A DNA stretch of 64,000 bases from Shewanella sairae (GTDB taxonomy: Bacteria > Pseudomonadota > Gammaproteobacteria > Enterobacterales > Shewanellaceae), in NCBI RefSeq assembly GCF_023283535.1, contig NZ_JAKILT010000016.1, forward strand, positions 1 to 64,000, in the 5' to 3' direction. Below are positions 1 to 7,530 of this stretch, one piece after another. Each line of letters starts with the position of its first letter. The stretch's first letter is position 1. The notes beneath the pieces are model-generated. The model saw nothing but the letters and a program-made list of their open reading frames with translations. It searched no databases and was not told the origin of the DNA. The position numbers were made by a program, and so were the translations under genes.

Positions 1-1
1 T

Positions 2-154
2 TTGATTTACGGGTCATTTGTTCACCTTGTGTTTAGATGGGGATTATACCCCTTACATCTTGGTGTCCAAATTCACTATGCCACTACAATCGGCTACTCT
101 GAACAGTGCATTAATGTTGAAGGTATCGCCTATGGCGTTGCTGTAAATGAATAA
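2..154 (+). CDS. C-terminal end of an unidentified protein (partial)
   Basis: An open frame enters from the left edge and ends at TAA 152-154, giving about 50 residues ending in IAYGVAVNE. It has aromatic and hydrophobic residues but no motif I recognise. No start is visible because the gene would begin outside the window. An open frame this short can occur by chance, so this is only a possible gene tail. Confidence 0.3.
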   Translation: MIYGSFVHLVFRWGLYPLHLGVQIHYATTIGYSEQCINVEGIAYGVAVNE

Positions 155-496
155 GCCGCCATCTCCTTAAAGCTTTTGCATCGCGTTTTTGTAAATATTT
201 TATTGGTAAACGTCTTTTCTAACGCAGTTACCTTATAAATTATGCCAGTCCTATCTTTTGATGTATGAAATAGCAACTACTTATCATACCGTTAGACTTC
301 CACTTTGATCTTACAAGAGACCCGATAAATCTTCTGCTTTATTCTACGGGAGACAATATTTAACCTTTCTGTTTACATCAGCATATTTACCTATTTACAT
401 CAATGTTTTACGTTGCTAGTTTTGACGTAAATTAATAAAGAGCAGGGATTTATCCGAGACGCAGGATAATAAGCTGTTATAAGGTTAGGTAAAATT
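155..496. other. Non-coding stretch with short direct repeats and a 19-nt repeat
   Basis: No convincing ORF lies here. The AT-rich sequence contains TTTACATCA at 372-380 and again at 394-402, exactly 22 bp apart (two helical turns), which could be a regulator site. A 19-nt sequence at 465-483, ending in GTTATAAG, recurs exactly at 2747-2765, upstream of the putative defence operon. Confidence 0.5.
465..483 (+). repeat. 19-nt repeat, copy 1 (GTTATAAG core)
   Basis: The bases GATAATAAGCTGTTATAAG occur here and identically at 2747-2765. Each copy sits shortly upstream of an accessory gene. The terminal GTTATAAG is the reverse complement of CTTATAAC at 766-773, at the stop codon of the gene starting at 497, so that gene is bracketed by inverted 8-mers. 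This arrangement resembles core sites of integron cassettes, but that reading is an inference. Confidence 0.5.
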
Positions 497-772
497 ATGA
501 GTCGACGAAGTATAGACACTAAATGTTTACAGCAATTGGAAGCTCTTGGCTTACCAATTCAGGTGGATGTCATCGATGACAATAACGCTTTAGTGACTTC
601 AGCAGTGATAAGAATAGATGGCACAGTTATGGATCTAGCAACTTCAACCATATATAACCATCCTAGTCATCTTAGGCAACTCTTAGTAAAAAAAGAAACG
701 GGCACCTACAGATATTTCGTATATAAAGGTAAAACCCTTGATGAGCATAAAGTCGGCCGAGCCCACTTATAA
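497..772 (+). CDS. Small hypothetical protein, possible integron-type cassette gene
   Basis: The 91-residue product is soluble, with no signal peptide or membrane segment, and I do not recognise its family. The middle reads like a small beta-rich domain, and the C-terminal part is basic. The start follows the 19-nt repeat by 13 nt, with only a weak ribosome site (AAGGT at 482-486). The stop codon (770-772) lies inside TTATAAC, the left end of an attC-like hairpin (767-877). A stop codon overlapping the attC end is typical of integron cassettes. Being a cassette would explain the lack of a recognisable family. Function unknown. Confidence 0.55.
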   Translation: MSRRSIDTKCLQQLEALGLPIQVDVIDDNNALVTSAVIRIDGTVMDLATSTIYNHPSHLRQLLVKKETGTYRYFVYKGKTLDEHKVGRAHL

Positions 773-877
773 CAAGTGAGTGCACTGGGCTAAATGCCGG
801 CTCACCTTTTAGCATGGCTTCGCTATTATTTGGCAAAATTCTCTGCTCCGATTTAGCCCGTGTTCAAGGCGTTACTG
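767..877. other. attC-like hairpin (candidate integron recombination site)
   Basis: The left end TTATAAC (767-773) and right end GTTACTG (871-877) share the complementary TAAC/GTTA core. Inside, GGGCTAAAT (787-795) pairs perfectly with ATTTAGCCC (851-859), and CAC (783-785) pairs with GTG (860-862), leaving one unpaired T at 786. Short core sites, an imperfect stem with an extrahelical base, a length near 110 bp and overlap with the upstream stop codon all fit an attC site. No integrase gene is in the window, and the right core deviates from the usual consensus, so it may be a decayed or chance structure. Confidence 0.4.
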
Positions 878-908
878 CTTTGACGTCAATAATTAGTAAG
901 GTGTCGTA

Positions 909-1790
909 ATGAGAATATTGGTAACAGGCTCTGCGGGTAGGGTCGGGCGTGCAATCTATATAAAATTGATGCGAACACATGATGTTGTCGGCATTGATAA
1001 AACGCCTTGCTCAACAGCCGATTATATAGGTGATATTCGTGATAGTGCTTTGATTGAGGAGGTTCTTGAAGATATTGATGTCATAGTGCATACAGCGGCT
1101 CTTCATGCTCCGCACGTTGGTTTAGTGCCTGATTCAGACTTTCAATCTATCAACGTGGATGCGACTGAGAAATTGGTATTAGCTGGCATAAAAGCGGGTA
1201 TTAAGCACTTTGTTTTTACCAGTACAACTGCGTTGTACGGTTATGCTTCGACGCCTAAAAATACTGCTGGATGGATTAATGAGGAAGTCACTCCTCAACC
1301 TAAATCGATTTATCATACAAGTAAAATTGCGGCTGAAACTAAGCTAGAAGAAATTTCAAACCTGTTTCAGCTGCCAGTGACTGTTCTGCAAATGTCGAGA
1401 TGTTTTCCTGAACCAGCGGATTTAATGGCAGTATTTCGCCTGACTCGCGGCATTGATGCTCGCGATGTGGCAAATGCTCATTTATGTGCAGTGGAAAAAC
1501 GCTTAAGCGGGTTTAATCGTTTTATAATCTCAGGTGCAACACCTTTTCATCTTTCTGATTGTGAAGCGCTATATACAGAAGCTGGAGCTGTCATCAAGCG
1601 TCAATGCCCTGAAATCGCGCTGGCATTTCAACAAAGAAGTTGGCAATTACTTCAAAGCTTAGATCGCGTATATGATTCGTCGTCGGCACGTGAGAAATTA
1701 GGTTGGTCGCCTATTTATGGTTTTGAAAGCGTGTTGGAAATGCTTGATACTGAAACTGCTGAAGTATTGCCCATTTTGAAACGTACATGA
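909..1790 (+). CDS. NAD(P)-dependent epimerase/dehydratase family protein (extended SDR)
   Basis: The 293-residue product belongs to the extended short-chain dehydrogenase/reductase family. The N-terminus carries the nucleotide-binding glycine motif TGSAGRVG (residues 6-13) after a beta strand, with an acidic residue at the end of the second strand (VVGID) suggesting NAD. The catalytic YxxxK is seen as YHTSK near residue 137, preceded by the FTSTTALYG strand holding the serine/threonine. Such enzymes act on nucleotide sugars or related substrates; the substrate cannot be told here. The ATG follows AAGGTG (899-904). It lies 31 bp after the attC-like element and has no clear site of that kind downstream, so it may be a second cassette or simply chromosomal. 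Confidence 0.75.
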   Translation: MRILVTGSAGRVGRAIYIKLMRTHDVVGIDKTPCSTADYIGDIRDSALIEEVLEDIDVIVHTAALHAPHVGLVPDSDFQSINVDATEKLVLAGIKAGIKHFVFTSTTALYGYASTPKNTAGWINEEVTPQPKSIYHTSKIAAETKLEEISNLFQLPVTVLQMSRCFPEPADLMAVFRLTRGIDARDVANAHLCAVEKRLSGFNRFIISGATPFHLSDCEALYTEAGAVIKRQCPEIALAFQQRSWQLLQSLDRVYDSSSAREKLGWSPIYGFESVLEMLDTETAEVLPILKRT

Positions 1791-1885
1791 GATCCGGGAT
1801 AAAGAGGTCGGAGGGCATTAGATAAATTGCGGTACTTTGTGCCATCTAAGCCACTACCGATAGACCTGATACGCTAACTGATTTC

Positions 1886-2116
1886 TGCCCCAAAGTGAGA
1901 TAGCTTTTGAATGAAGGCTGATTACATTTTTTGTTCGGTGTTATATGGCTGTTAGTGTTAAATTGATGCTCTAGAGTTATTAATCGCTTGCCGCGGGCGC
2001 ATGTGCAGACACTGCCGTGACACGCAGCAAGTCCATCCTTGGAAGCTCGGCCATGACGTCCTTGTCATGGACGGTCACGGCCGTATCTACACTTGATAAT
2101 TGGAGTAATCATTAGG
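1886..2116. repeat. Diverged repeat, copy A
   Basis: The block opens with TGCCCCAAAGTGA and continues with a stretch ending GATTACATTTTTT (to 1934). It is followed by GC-rich palindromic sequence and CCGTATCTACACT, and ends at GGAGTAAT. The same landmarks in the same order recur 259 bp downstream (copy B). The two are diverged, and their middles differ in length, so the block looks modular. Confidence 0.6.
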
Positions 2117-2144
2117 TTGGAGGGTTTGGTTTCTAACTAGGAAA

Positions 2145-2443
2145 TGCCCCAAAGTGACTTAGCTTTGGAATGAAGCTTGATTACATTTTTTGGGGGAGCG
2201 CTATTTGATAGCAAGTTATGAGCTCTGCTTCATAGCTATAAATCGCCTGCAGCGGGTGCTGGACAGGATGTCCGAATGTCGTGAACACATGGATGTGAAG
2301 GAGCGACCTAATGTGCAGATACTGCTGCGAGACGCTGTGAATATGTCCCTATACGCTCTGCGGTTTCATCCCTGAAACCGAAGCCCGCAGCCGTATCTGC
2401 ACTCGGTTAGCCAAGCTAATTCTGGTGATTCGGAGTAATGCCT
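2145..2443. repeat. Diverged repeat, copy B
   Basis: This is the second copy of the block at 1886-2116, with matching opening (TGCCCCAAAGTGACTTAGC), a matching AATCGCCTGCAGCGGG middle, matching CCGTATCTGCACT, and the closing GGAGTAAT. It is about 70 bp longer because of an inserted palindromic part containing CGGTTTCATCCCTGAAACCG. I infer a dispersed intergenic repeat family; a genome-wide search would be needed to show other copies. Confidence 0.55.
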
Positions 2444-2494
2444 ATAAGGCTAGTTCATTATCCATATCTATCGCTTATTCGCTCCGACCCCTTT

Positions 2495-2663
2495 ATGTTT
2501 TCTGATCGTGATAGCGTAGCTTATGCTGCAAGCATTGGGCTTTTTAGATGAGATGGGAAGTGCCAAGTTCAATACTTCGCTCAACTGCGCGTTGAATAAA
2601 ATAATTATGGATGTCTTCGTTATTCGAACCGCGGAATTGCTTTCAAAAACCACAAAGAAATGA
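2495..2663 (+). pseudogene. Possible degraded small gene
   Basis: An ATG at 2495 opens an 18-codon frame ending in ASIGLF. A second frame continues at once with LDEMGSAKFNTS and runs to TGA 2661-2663. Joining them needs one base near 2550 and gives about 56 residues that read like ordinary protein. I do not recognise the family, and the opposite strand also has an open frame here. This may be a remnant or chance. Confidence 0.2.
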
Positions 2664-2746
2664 GAGATTAGTCGCTTTACATCAATAAGTTACATTGATA
2701 TGTTATATCAAAATTTTTTATAGGCCTATATTTATCAGATATGCTC

Positions 2747-2765
2747 GATAATAAGCTGTTATAAG
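2747..2765 (+). repeat. 19-nt repeat, copy 2
   Basis: Exact second copy of the 19-nt sequence at 465-483. It lies 52 nt upstream of the chosen start of the putative defence operon. TTTACATCAAT, also seen upstream of copy 1, occurs nearby at 2676-2686, so the two leaders share more than the 19 bases. No attC-like partner is seen after the operon. Confidence 0.5.
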
Positions 2766-2817
2766 CACCGCAGTAATCACTTAACTGTAATCTATGTTAA
2801 CTATAAAAAGGATATGT

Positions 2818-3771
2818 ATGGGCGAGTTATCAAGAAAAATTGGCGAAAAAGGGGAAAAGTTAGTCTGTGAGTTTCTATCTATTATTGGGTGGGAAGATTT
2901 TCAAGATGATGAGTCAATCTTTTGCCATTCTCCCACAAATCACAAACGTCCAAGTGCAAAAAAAGATAGAACTACGCATGGCATAGATGCATTTTTTTCG
3001 TCAAGATCTCAGCTACAAGACTTCACTCTTGAAAATATTATAATATCAGTAAAATATACACAAAGTGCCTATCCTGCTAATCCATCTACGAAATTTAAAG
3101 AACATTTAAAGGACCTAGCAGAAACTGTAGAATGTTTTATGAAATCTGACCTTCGAGCACAAAATAATGACGATTATGAAATGTCAGGTATTAATGGAGC
3201 TAATGACACTGGGGTCCTTTTTTGGTTATCGAACCATAAAGAATCAGAACAAGATATTGTCAGTAAAGTTTGCAATATTAACCTCGATAAGAGTTTAAGC
3301 TTTTCGGCTATTCATGTAGTTGATAATAGTAGAGCAGCATTTATATATAATTCCATCAGTTATATACGTAATAACTTTAACGAATATGATTACTACTTTC
3401 ACTATGCGTTCAGTTCATCGAATTACAAAGATCCTGATATAGAGAAATATGGTAACATTCTTCCTGTTGAGTACCTTACCTCCAATATCATTCCCTTTAG
3501 ACTTATAAATAAATCGAATCAAAAGGTTTCTTTTTGCCTAACTAGTAGAGAAGATTTCTCAGAAGAAACAATTAATCGATTATTATATCTTGCAAGTGAT
3601 GTATCTCAGGACTTTACTGGGGAGTTTATATTTCTCTTCCCTGAATACGATGTGCTAGAACATGAGCCTATATTGAGAAAAGCTAAACGGTTGAAAAATG
3701 ATAAACGTAAATCATTAAATATCATAGTGAAGTCTTATAGTAATGATTTTAGGAATTTGATAAATGAATAA
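2818..3771 (+). CDS. gapS4a: GapS4a-like putative anti-phage protein with nuclease-type core
   Basis: The 317-residue product matches my memory of the GapS4a family, half of the two-gene GAPS4 anti-phage system described from Vibrio mobile elements. The N-terminal part looks like a PD-(D/E)XK nuclease core: a helix with E13 (GEKGEKLV), then HGIDAFF with D57, then a strand with SVKY (K79). The usual acidic residue two places before the lysine is serine here, so catalytic competence is uncertain. An upstream in-frame start at 2794 exists, but the ATG at 2818 has AAAAAGGA (2806-2812) at good spacing and matches the family N-terminus MGELS. The gene overlaps the next by 8 nt (ATGAATAA), implying coupled translation. 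The AT-rich base composition differs from the housekeeping genes and suggests transfer. Confidence 0.7.
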   Translation: MGELSRKIGEKGEKLVCEFLSIIGWEDFQDDESIFCHSPTNHKRPSAKKDRTTHGIDAFFSSRSQLQDFTLENIIISVKYTQSAYPANPSTKFKEHLKDLAETVECFMKSDLRAQNNDDYEMSGINGANDTGVLFWLSNHKESEQDIVSKVCNINLDKSLSFSAIHVVDNSRAAFIYNSISYIRNNFNEYDYYFHYAFSSSNYKDPDIEKYGNILPVEYLTSNIIPFRLINKSNQKVSFCLTSREDFSEETINRLLYLASDVSQDFTGEFIFLFPEYDVLEHEPILRKAKRLKNDKRKSLNIIVKSYSNDFRNLINE

Positions 3772-4871
3772 AAAATACTTATTACCGTATGGGGATGCTC
3801 TAAGAGAATTCTTAAATGATTCTGGAATTGTTAAATCTGATCTAAGAGCGATAGTCCGCAGGCGTGGTATTTTTGTTGCCGTTGAAGAAAAAACATCGTA
3901 TGTCCCGATCTTAGTCCGCACTGGCATCACTCCGTTAGAACTGAACGAGCTGAATGAAAATTTAAAAGTTAGAGAAGCAAACCCTAAGCGACAAACACAA
4001 TCAATAAAATGTGAAGTTGATAGTGCAAATTTAATGACAGCAATTCCTGCTGGCTACAAAATAAATGATGTGGTTAAAAAAGAATTTTCAAATTATAAAT
4101 TATTAGGAAACCCAAGTTTTAAAAGTATTGATAATGATTTAAATAATATTGAATTAGACTTTAGTGTTGAACGCTATGATTACACTCAAAGTTGGAATAA
4201 AAACACTTCTCAGTTTAGCGGTAAAGTAAAATTTAGAAAAAAAGATGAAACTTTAGATATTAATATAAGTCTTTCACATACATCAGAGGAAACTAAAGAG
4301 GTTGCAAATAAAATCGCAGCAGATGTTATCAAGAAGCTAAAAGAAGCTGGTTGTGTGAAAAGCTCTGAAAAAACTAAAAAAATTCGTTTTAATGATTTTA
4401 CTAATAAAAAACGAGTTAAATTTCTTCAAGAGTTGAGTCAAAAGCAATTAAATAATGAATTGTATTTTAAAGATACTAAAGATATTGGTTTTTGCCCTGA
4501 TGCATCAATGGATTTTCCTGATGAAATATCTTGGATGCAGGAGAAAGTAAGGAACTTGGTAATTCAAGGGAGTAAGTTACACTCAACTTTTTTTCATAAA
4601 AAACAAAGAACTACATCAACATATTCAGATGCACAAAATAGAAGCATCTTATACATTTGATTTTAGTGATTACAGCGGTACATGTAGTATTTCTTTTGAG
4701 TTTCCTGATTTCATTACTAAGGATTCATCTGATGCTGAACTTTTGATACGTGTAAATGGAGTAAGATATAAAGAAAACAAAACGAGTATAACTCAAAGTA
4801 AAATGAAAGAAATATTATTGAGTCAGCTTGAAGAGTCAAAACTAGCTTTATACAAAGTACACTCTCATTAA
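3764..4871 (+). pseudogene. gapS4b: GapS4b-like protein, frameshifted near its C-terminus
   Basis: This is the partner of the preceding gene. The first frame (3764-4660) encodes 298 residues starting MNKKYLLPYGDAL and ends in an unrelated-looking tail. The remaining C-terminal part (KIEASYTFDFSDYSGTC onward) is in the +1 frame, ending at 4871. Removing one T from the T7 run at 4588-4594 joins them smoothly (STFFIKNKELHQH) into a protein of about 368 residues, the length I expect for GapS4b. I see no motif that assigns an activity; in the known system both proteins are needed. The lesion could be real, a homopolymer sequencing error or, less likely, a slippage site. No other gene follows, so the operon is two genes long. 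Confidence 0.65.
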
Positions 4872-5031
4872 CGTGCTTATAATCGGGTAGCCGGAGGTAT
4901 CTAGCCTCCAGCCCTTACAGAGCCAAAATGCTGCTCCGCACAGGGCGGTTGATTTTGCACGCCTAACTTTTACTCTCAGCGGTGTTTTTCAAGGTCGTTG
5001 GCACTCTTGCTAATCAGTGAGCTTGAACTCG

Positions 5032-6570
5032 CTATTGCTCCTCATTGCATAAGGCGCGGCCAGCTTGGTAACAACTGGGTTGCCTTGGGCAGACGGCACC
5101 GCGAGCACAAATAAGCCGAGCGTCATTTTCTATGCCGCGTTCAATCCAATTAATATTGAGAATTTTCGCTACACTCATAAGGTTTTTCTTAACATGCGTA
5201 GGCATAGTCACAGAGCCACTATTGGTGGCGCATGACTGTTTTAAATCCGCTGCAATCGCCGCTGCGTCGCCGCCTTGGGCATCAATCGCTGGATTTAAAT
5301 CGATTCCGGCACAAAGCACGTGATTATTGCCCGCCATGTCTTCTACTTTAATCGACTCACAACAATAGATCCTTGGCTCATCAGCGACATCCAAAATGGA
5401 TATTTGCGCTGAGGTACCGACCTTAGGCTCATTAATCATTCTAAATACTGCCCAGTGCTGACAAGGATCTTCTACTATGCGCATATTTCCCCAAGGTAGT
5501 GGAATACCATTACCACGATAAACGGCTTTTAGTTTGCCAGGGGCATAGGCATCAAAGTAGTGCCAATGGGGGTAGGGAGAGACAACCGTCATACGCCGCA
5601 TTGCAACGGAGGCCGAAACCCCAATGGTTTTACTGACGTTAATTTCATAACCGTGACGGTCAAGTAATTGCCGATAGGCCACTTTAGGGCACAGCAATGC
5701 ACCGGCAAAAAAGCTCGATTCGAAATCTCGCCATGCATGTAAAATATCTTGCGCATTTAGGGTTGAGGAAGCCGGTGCAGCGTTATCGTCATGGGAGGCT
5801 GTATGGCGGCGACCAGCAGTTAATACGCACTTAAGCCCATCTTTGTTGTGTAAAACACAGTGACCAATATGCACCGCTAAATCATACTTTAGCCGAGTGG
5901 GGTAGGACTTAAGCATTTTATTTAAATAAATGGTTGATGGTGGCTCAAAAAATGAAGTCACCACATGGGCTGTACTGACGCCCATCTCATCGACCACTTC
6001 TTGCGGGGTTTTATCAACCCACTTAAGTTTTAGTCCGAGTGATTTAGCAATATCTTTTAAATCGTCGAGGGCTAAAGGCAAACGTTTGTGACCGACTTCT
6101 TCAGCTGCACGCTCAAGATCGGGAAAGTGGTTTTGATGATGCTCTTGGTGAGCGCGAATCAGTAAATGGGCAAACTCTCTTCCCGTGGTGCCGGTTTGCG
6201 ATAACATTTCTGGGATCGCTATCTGCAAAATATCGTTAGAAAATAAGAAGCTAGGCTCTAACGCCATGCCGCTAATACCACCGCGGCGGCCTTTCTCTGG
6301 TGTGATGGCATCGCCTTCGGGAACATCATCTAAAAACCAATCGACTTCCTTTTGAAACACGGCAGCAATTACGGCGAGCATGCCCGCACTTGGAACGCGT
6401 TTGCCGCGCTCAATCATAGATAAATAGGAAACCGATGGCGCGGATTCTGGATCAACCCGTACGCATCTCGCAGAAAGATCTTCCATTGTGAGATGGTTAC
6501 GTTTACGCAGGTTTCTAATCTTAGTCCCTAAGAAATGTGACTTTCTGATCAAGCTCTGATTATTTTTCAT
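5032..6570 (-). CDS. XRE-type transcriptional regulator with DUF3612 domain
   Basis: The 512-residue protein begins with a Cro/CI helix-turn-helix (about residues 12-70; LGTKIRNLRKRNHLTMEDLS and later SYLSMIERGKRVPS). It then has a long effector region matching the DUF3612/short-chain fatty-acyl regulator type. Near residue 230 an IrrE-like helix appears as AVHIGHCVLH, where the glutamate of the peptidase motif HExxH is replaced, so proteolysis is unlikely. The C-terminus holds a cysteine cluster (CARGAVCPRQPSC) that may bind metal. It is transcribed divergently from a stand-alone malate synthase G domain with 152 bp between starts, so it probably controls that gene and itself. The likely signal is a C2 or short acyl metabolite, which is an inference. 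Confidence 0.75.
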   Translation of the reverse strand: MKNNQSLIRKSHFLGTKIRNLRKRNHLTMEDLSARCVRVDPESAPSVSYLSMIERGKRVPSAGMLAVIAAVFQKEVDWFLDDVPEGDAITPEKGRRGGISGMALEPSFLFSNDILQIAIPEMLSQTGTTGREFAHLLIRAHQEHHQNHFPDLERAAEEVGHKRLPLALDDLKDIAKSLGLKLKWVDKTPQEVVDEMGVSTAHVVTSFFEPPSTIYLNKMLKSYPTRLKYDLAVHIGHCVLHNKDGLKCVLTAGRRHTASHDDNAAPASSTLNAQDILHAWRDFESSFFAGALLCPKVAYRQLLDRHGYEINVSKTIGVSASVAMRRMTVVSPYPHWHYFDAYAPGKLKAVYRGNGIPLPWGNMRIVEDPCQHWAVFRMINEPKVGTSAQISILDVADEPRIYCCESIKVEDMAGNNHVLCAGIDLNPAIDAQGGDAAAIAADLKQSCATNSGSVTMPTHVKKNLMSVAKILNINWIERGIENDARLICARGAVCPRQPSCYQAGRALCNEEQ

Positions 6571-6579
6571 CTTGTAAAA

Positions 6580-6606
6580 TTCACAATGTAAAATTTTTAT
6601 TGTGAA
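6580..6606. promoter_or_regulatory. Inverted repeat operator between divergent genes
   Basis: TTCACAAT (6580-6587) and ATTGTGAA (6599-6606) form a perfect 8-bp inverted repeat with an 11-nt spacer. It lies 10 bp upstream of the regulator start (6570) in the divergent promoter region. TGTAAAATT also occurs twice, at 6573-6581 and 6587-6595. The most likely binder is the adjacent XRE regulator acting on its own promoter and on the gene at 6723. Confidence 0.5.
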
Positions 6607-6722
6607 ATTGTAATGAAAATTGCACTAGACTACAAATCAAGCAATCAGAAAACGGAAATAATTTTGGTTGCGATGTGAACAAGCAATAGCTGAACCGAAA
6701 TCGACAGTAAGAGGACAGGGCC

Positions 6723-7232
6723 ATGGAACTATCAACAATCAATAGTACTCAAGTAAATCTAAATAATAACTTTATTGGTGCCGATCTTGTTGATGTGAAT
6801 GTTGCCCTAAAGGCAACTAAAGACACAACGGCCCCTTGTGCAAAAGCATTTTTAGACGCTAAGTTTCCCCTCGCAAATGGCTCGCATAAAGATGCATGCA
6901 GCTATGTAGTGTATTACCAGCAACTGCTTATCTTTATGGCTGATGGTACGCAAACGGGATTACGTACGCCTAAGCAATTTGTGGCGCTGAATGGGCATAA
7001 GAGTGAGCCAACGGCGATTTTGCTTAAAGATAATGGTACTCATGTCGAGCTAACTTTTGAACGTAATAAACAAAATGACTGCCAGGACTTGGCTAATATT
7101 AAAGATATTCAGCTAGAAGGGCATGAATATTGGATTAGTTTAATCGATATTGAGCGTTCAGTGATTGCGAGTTCGATGCAAGATCAAGTGTTTACCGCCA
7201 AAGATGGCAGTGACTATTTATTGAAGGATTAA
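6723..7232 (+). CDS. Stand-alone malate synthase G domain protein
   Basis: The 169-residue protein aligns through residues 42-145 with residues 170-285 of the full malate synthase G encoded at 43334-45517. The shared landmarks are AK..LD...PLA.GSH, DGTQTGL, P..F...NG, LL..NG.H.E and a SxIDIERSVIAS end. The catalytic barrel, the active-site arginine and the C-terminal domain are absent, and the MDCEDSVAA motif of the enzyme is replaced here by SLIDIERSV. It therefore cannot be a working malate synthase. The frame is intact, has a ribosome site (AGAGGA at 6711-6716, ATG 6723) and its own terminator, so it looks maintained rather than decayed. It may sense glyoxylate or a related ligand, or partner with the divergent regulator. 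Confidence 0.75.
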   Translation: MELSTINSTQVNLNNNFIGADLVDVNVALKATKDTTAPCAKAFLDAKFPLANGSHKDACSYVVYYQQLLIFMADGTQTGLRTPKQFVALNGHKSEPTAILLKDNGTHVELTFERNKQNDCQDLANIKDIQLEGHEYWISLIDIERSVIASSMQDQVFTAKDGSDYLLKD

Positions 7233-7280
7233 AAGCTTATTAAAGGAATACAAGCGAGTCTATCGCTATCCTAATGATTA

Positions 7281-7309
7281 AATACCGCAATCAATTGCGG
7301 TATTTTTTA
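7281..7309 (+). terminator. Rho-independent terminator
   Basis: AATACCGCAA (7281-7290) pairs perfectly with TTGCGGTATT (7295-7304) around a TCAA loop, followed by a T run. It ends the malate synthase-like domain gene. Confidence 0.85.
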
Positions 7310-7530
7310 TTGTGGTGATGAGTCCGTGGTTCGATATCCCATGGCATTTATTGAGCTTGATTGCCCCTCTCAGTAAGCGATCCTTTCAGCCACTCATTTA
7401 GCTTTGCGCCTGTTTACTGGAAGTAAGTCAATTTAATACTGAATTCTTACGGTATTTAGTCGGGCTAAGCTTGCGTATTGACGGCTTTACTCCTATGATC
7501 GCAGCGTTTTCTAATCAGAGTAATTTTTTA

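Larger units (their letters stand above)
1791..2494. other. Long intergenic stretch with two diverged repeat copies
   Basis: No credible gene is present. A 61-codon frame at 2190-2375 lies wholly inside a repeat copy and has no family features. The stretch holds two related copies of a mosaic repeat (listed separately) with several short palindromes, such as CCATGAC...GTCATGG near 2051-2070 and CGGTTTCATCCCTGAAACCG near 2361-2380. Confidence 0.6.

Noticed and set aside
2190..2375. 61-codon open frame as a gene
   Set aside because: It lies entirely inside repeat copy B, lacks a sound ribosome site and has no family features; the palindromes of the repeat explain the coding look.
4588..4603. 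Programmed frameshifting at the T7/A6 runs
   Set aside because: A slippery run is present, but I see no stimulatory structure or upstream ribosome-binding element; a simple indel explains it better.
4629..4871. A separate 80-residue gene after the second defence gene
   Set aside because: Its start has no ribosome site, it overlaps the preceding frame, and its sequence is the natural C-terminus of the upstream protein after a one-base correction.
4872..5031. An attC site downstream of the defence operon
   Set aside because: Short inverted repeats such as GGAGG...CCTCC are present, but I found no matching core sites with the correct spacing and polarity.
5132..5323. Plus-strand frame inside the DUF3612 regulator gene
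   Set aside because: Shadow of the well-supported minus-strand gene; the same applies to the many frames antisense to hyp, cyo, fum and adhE genes.
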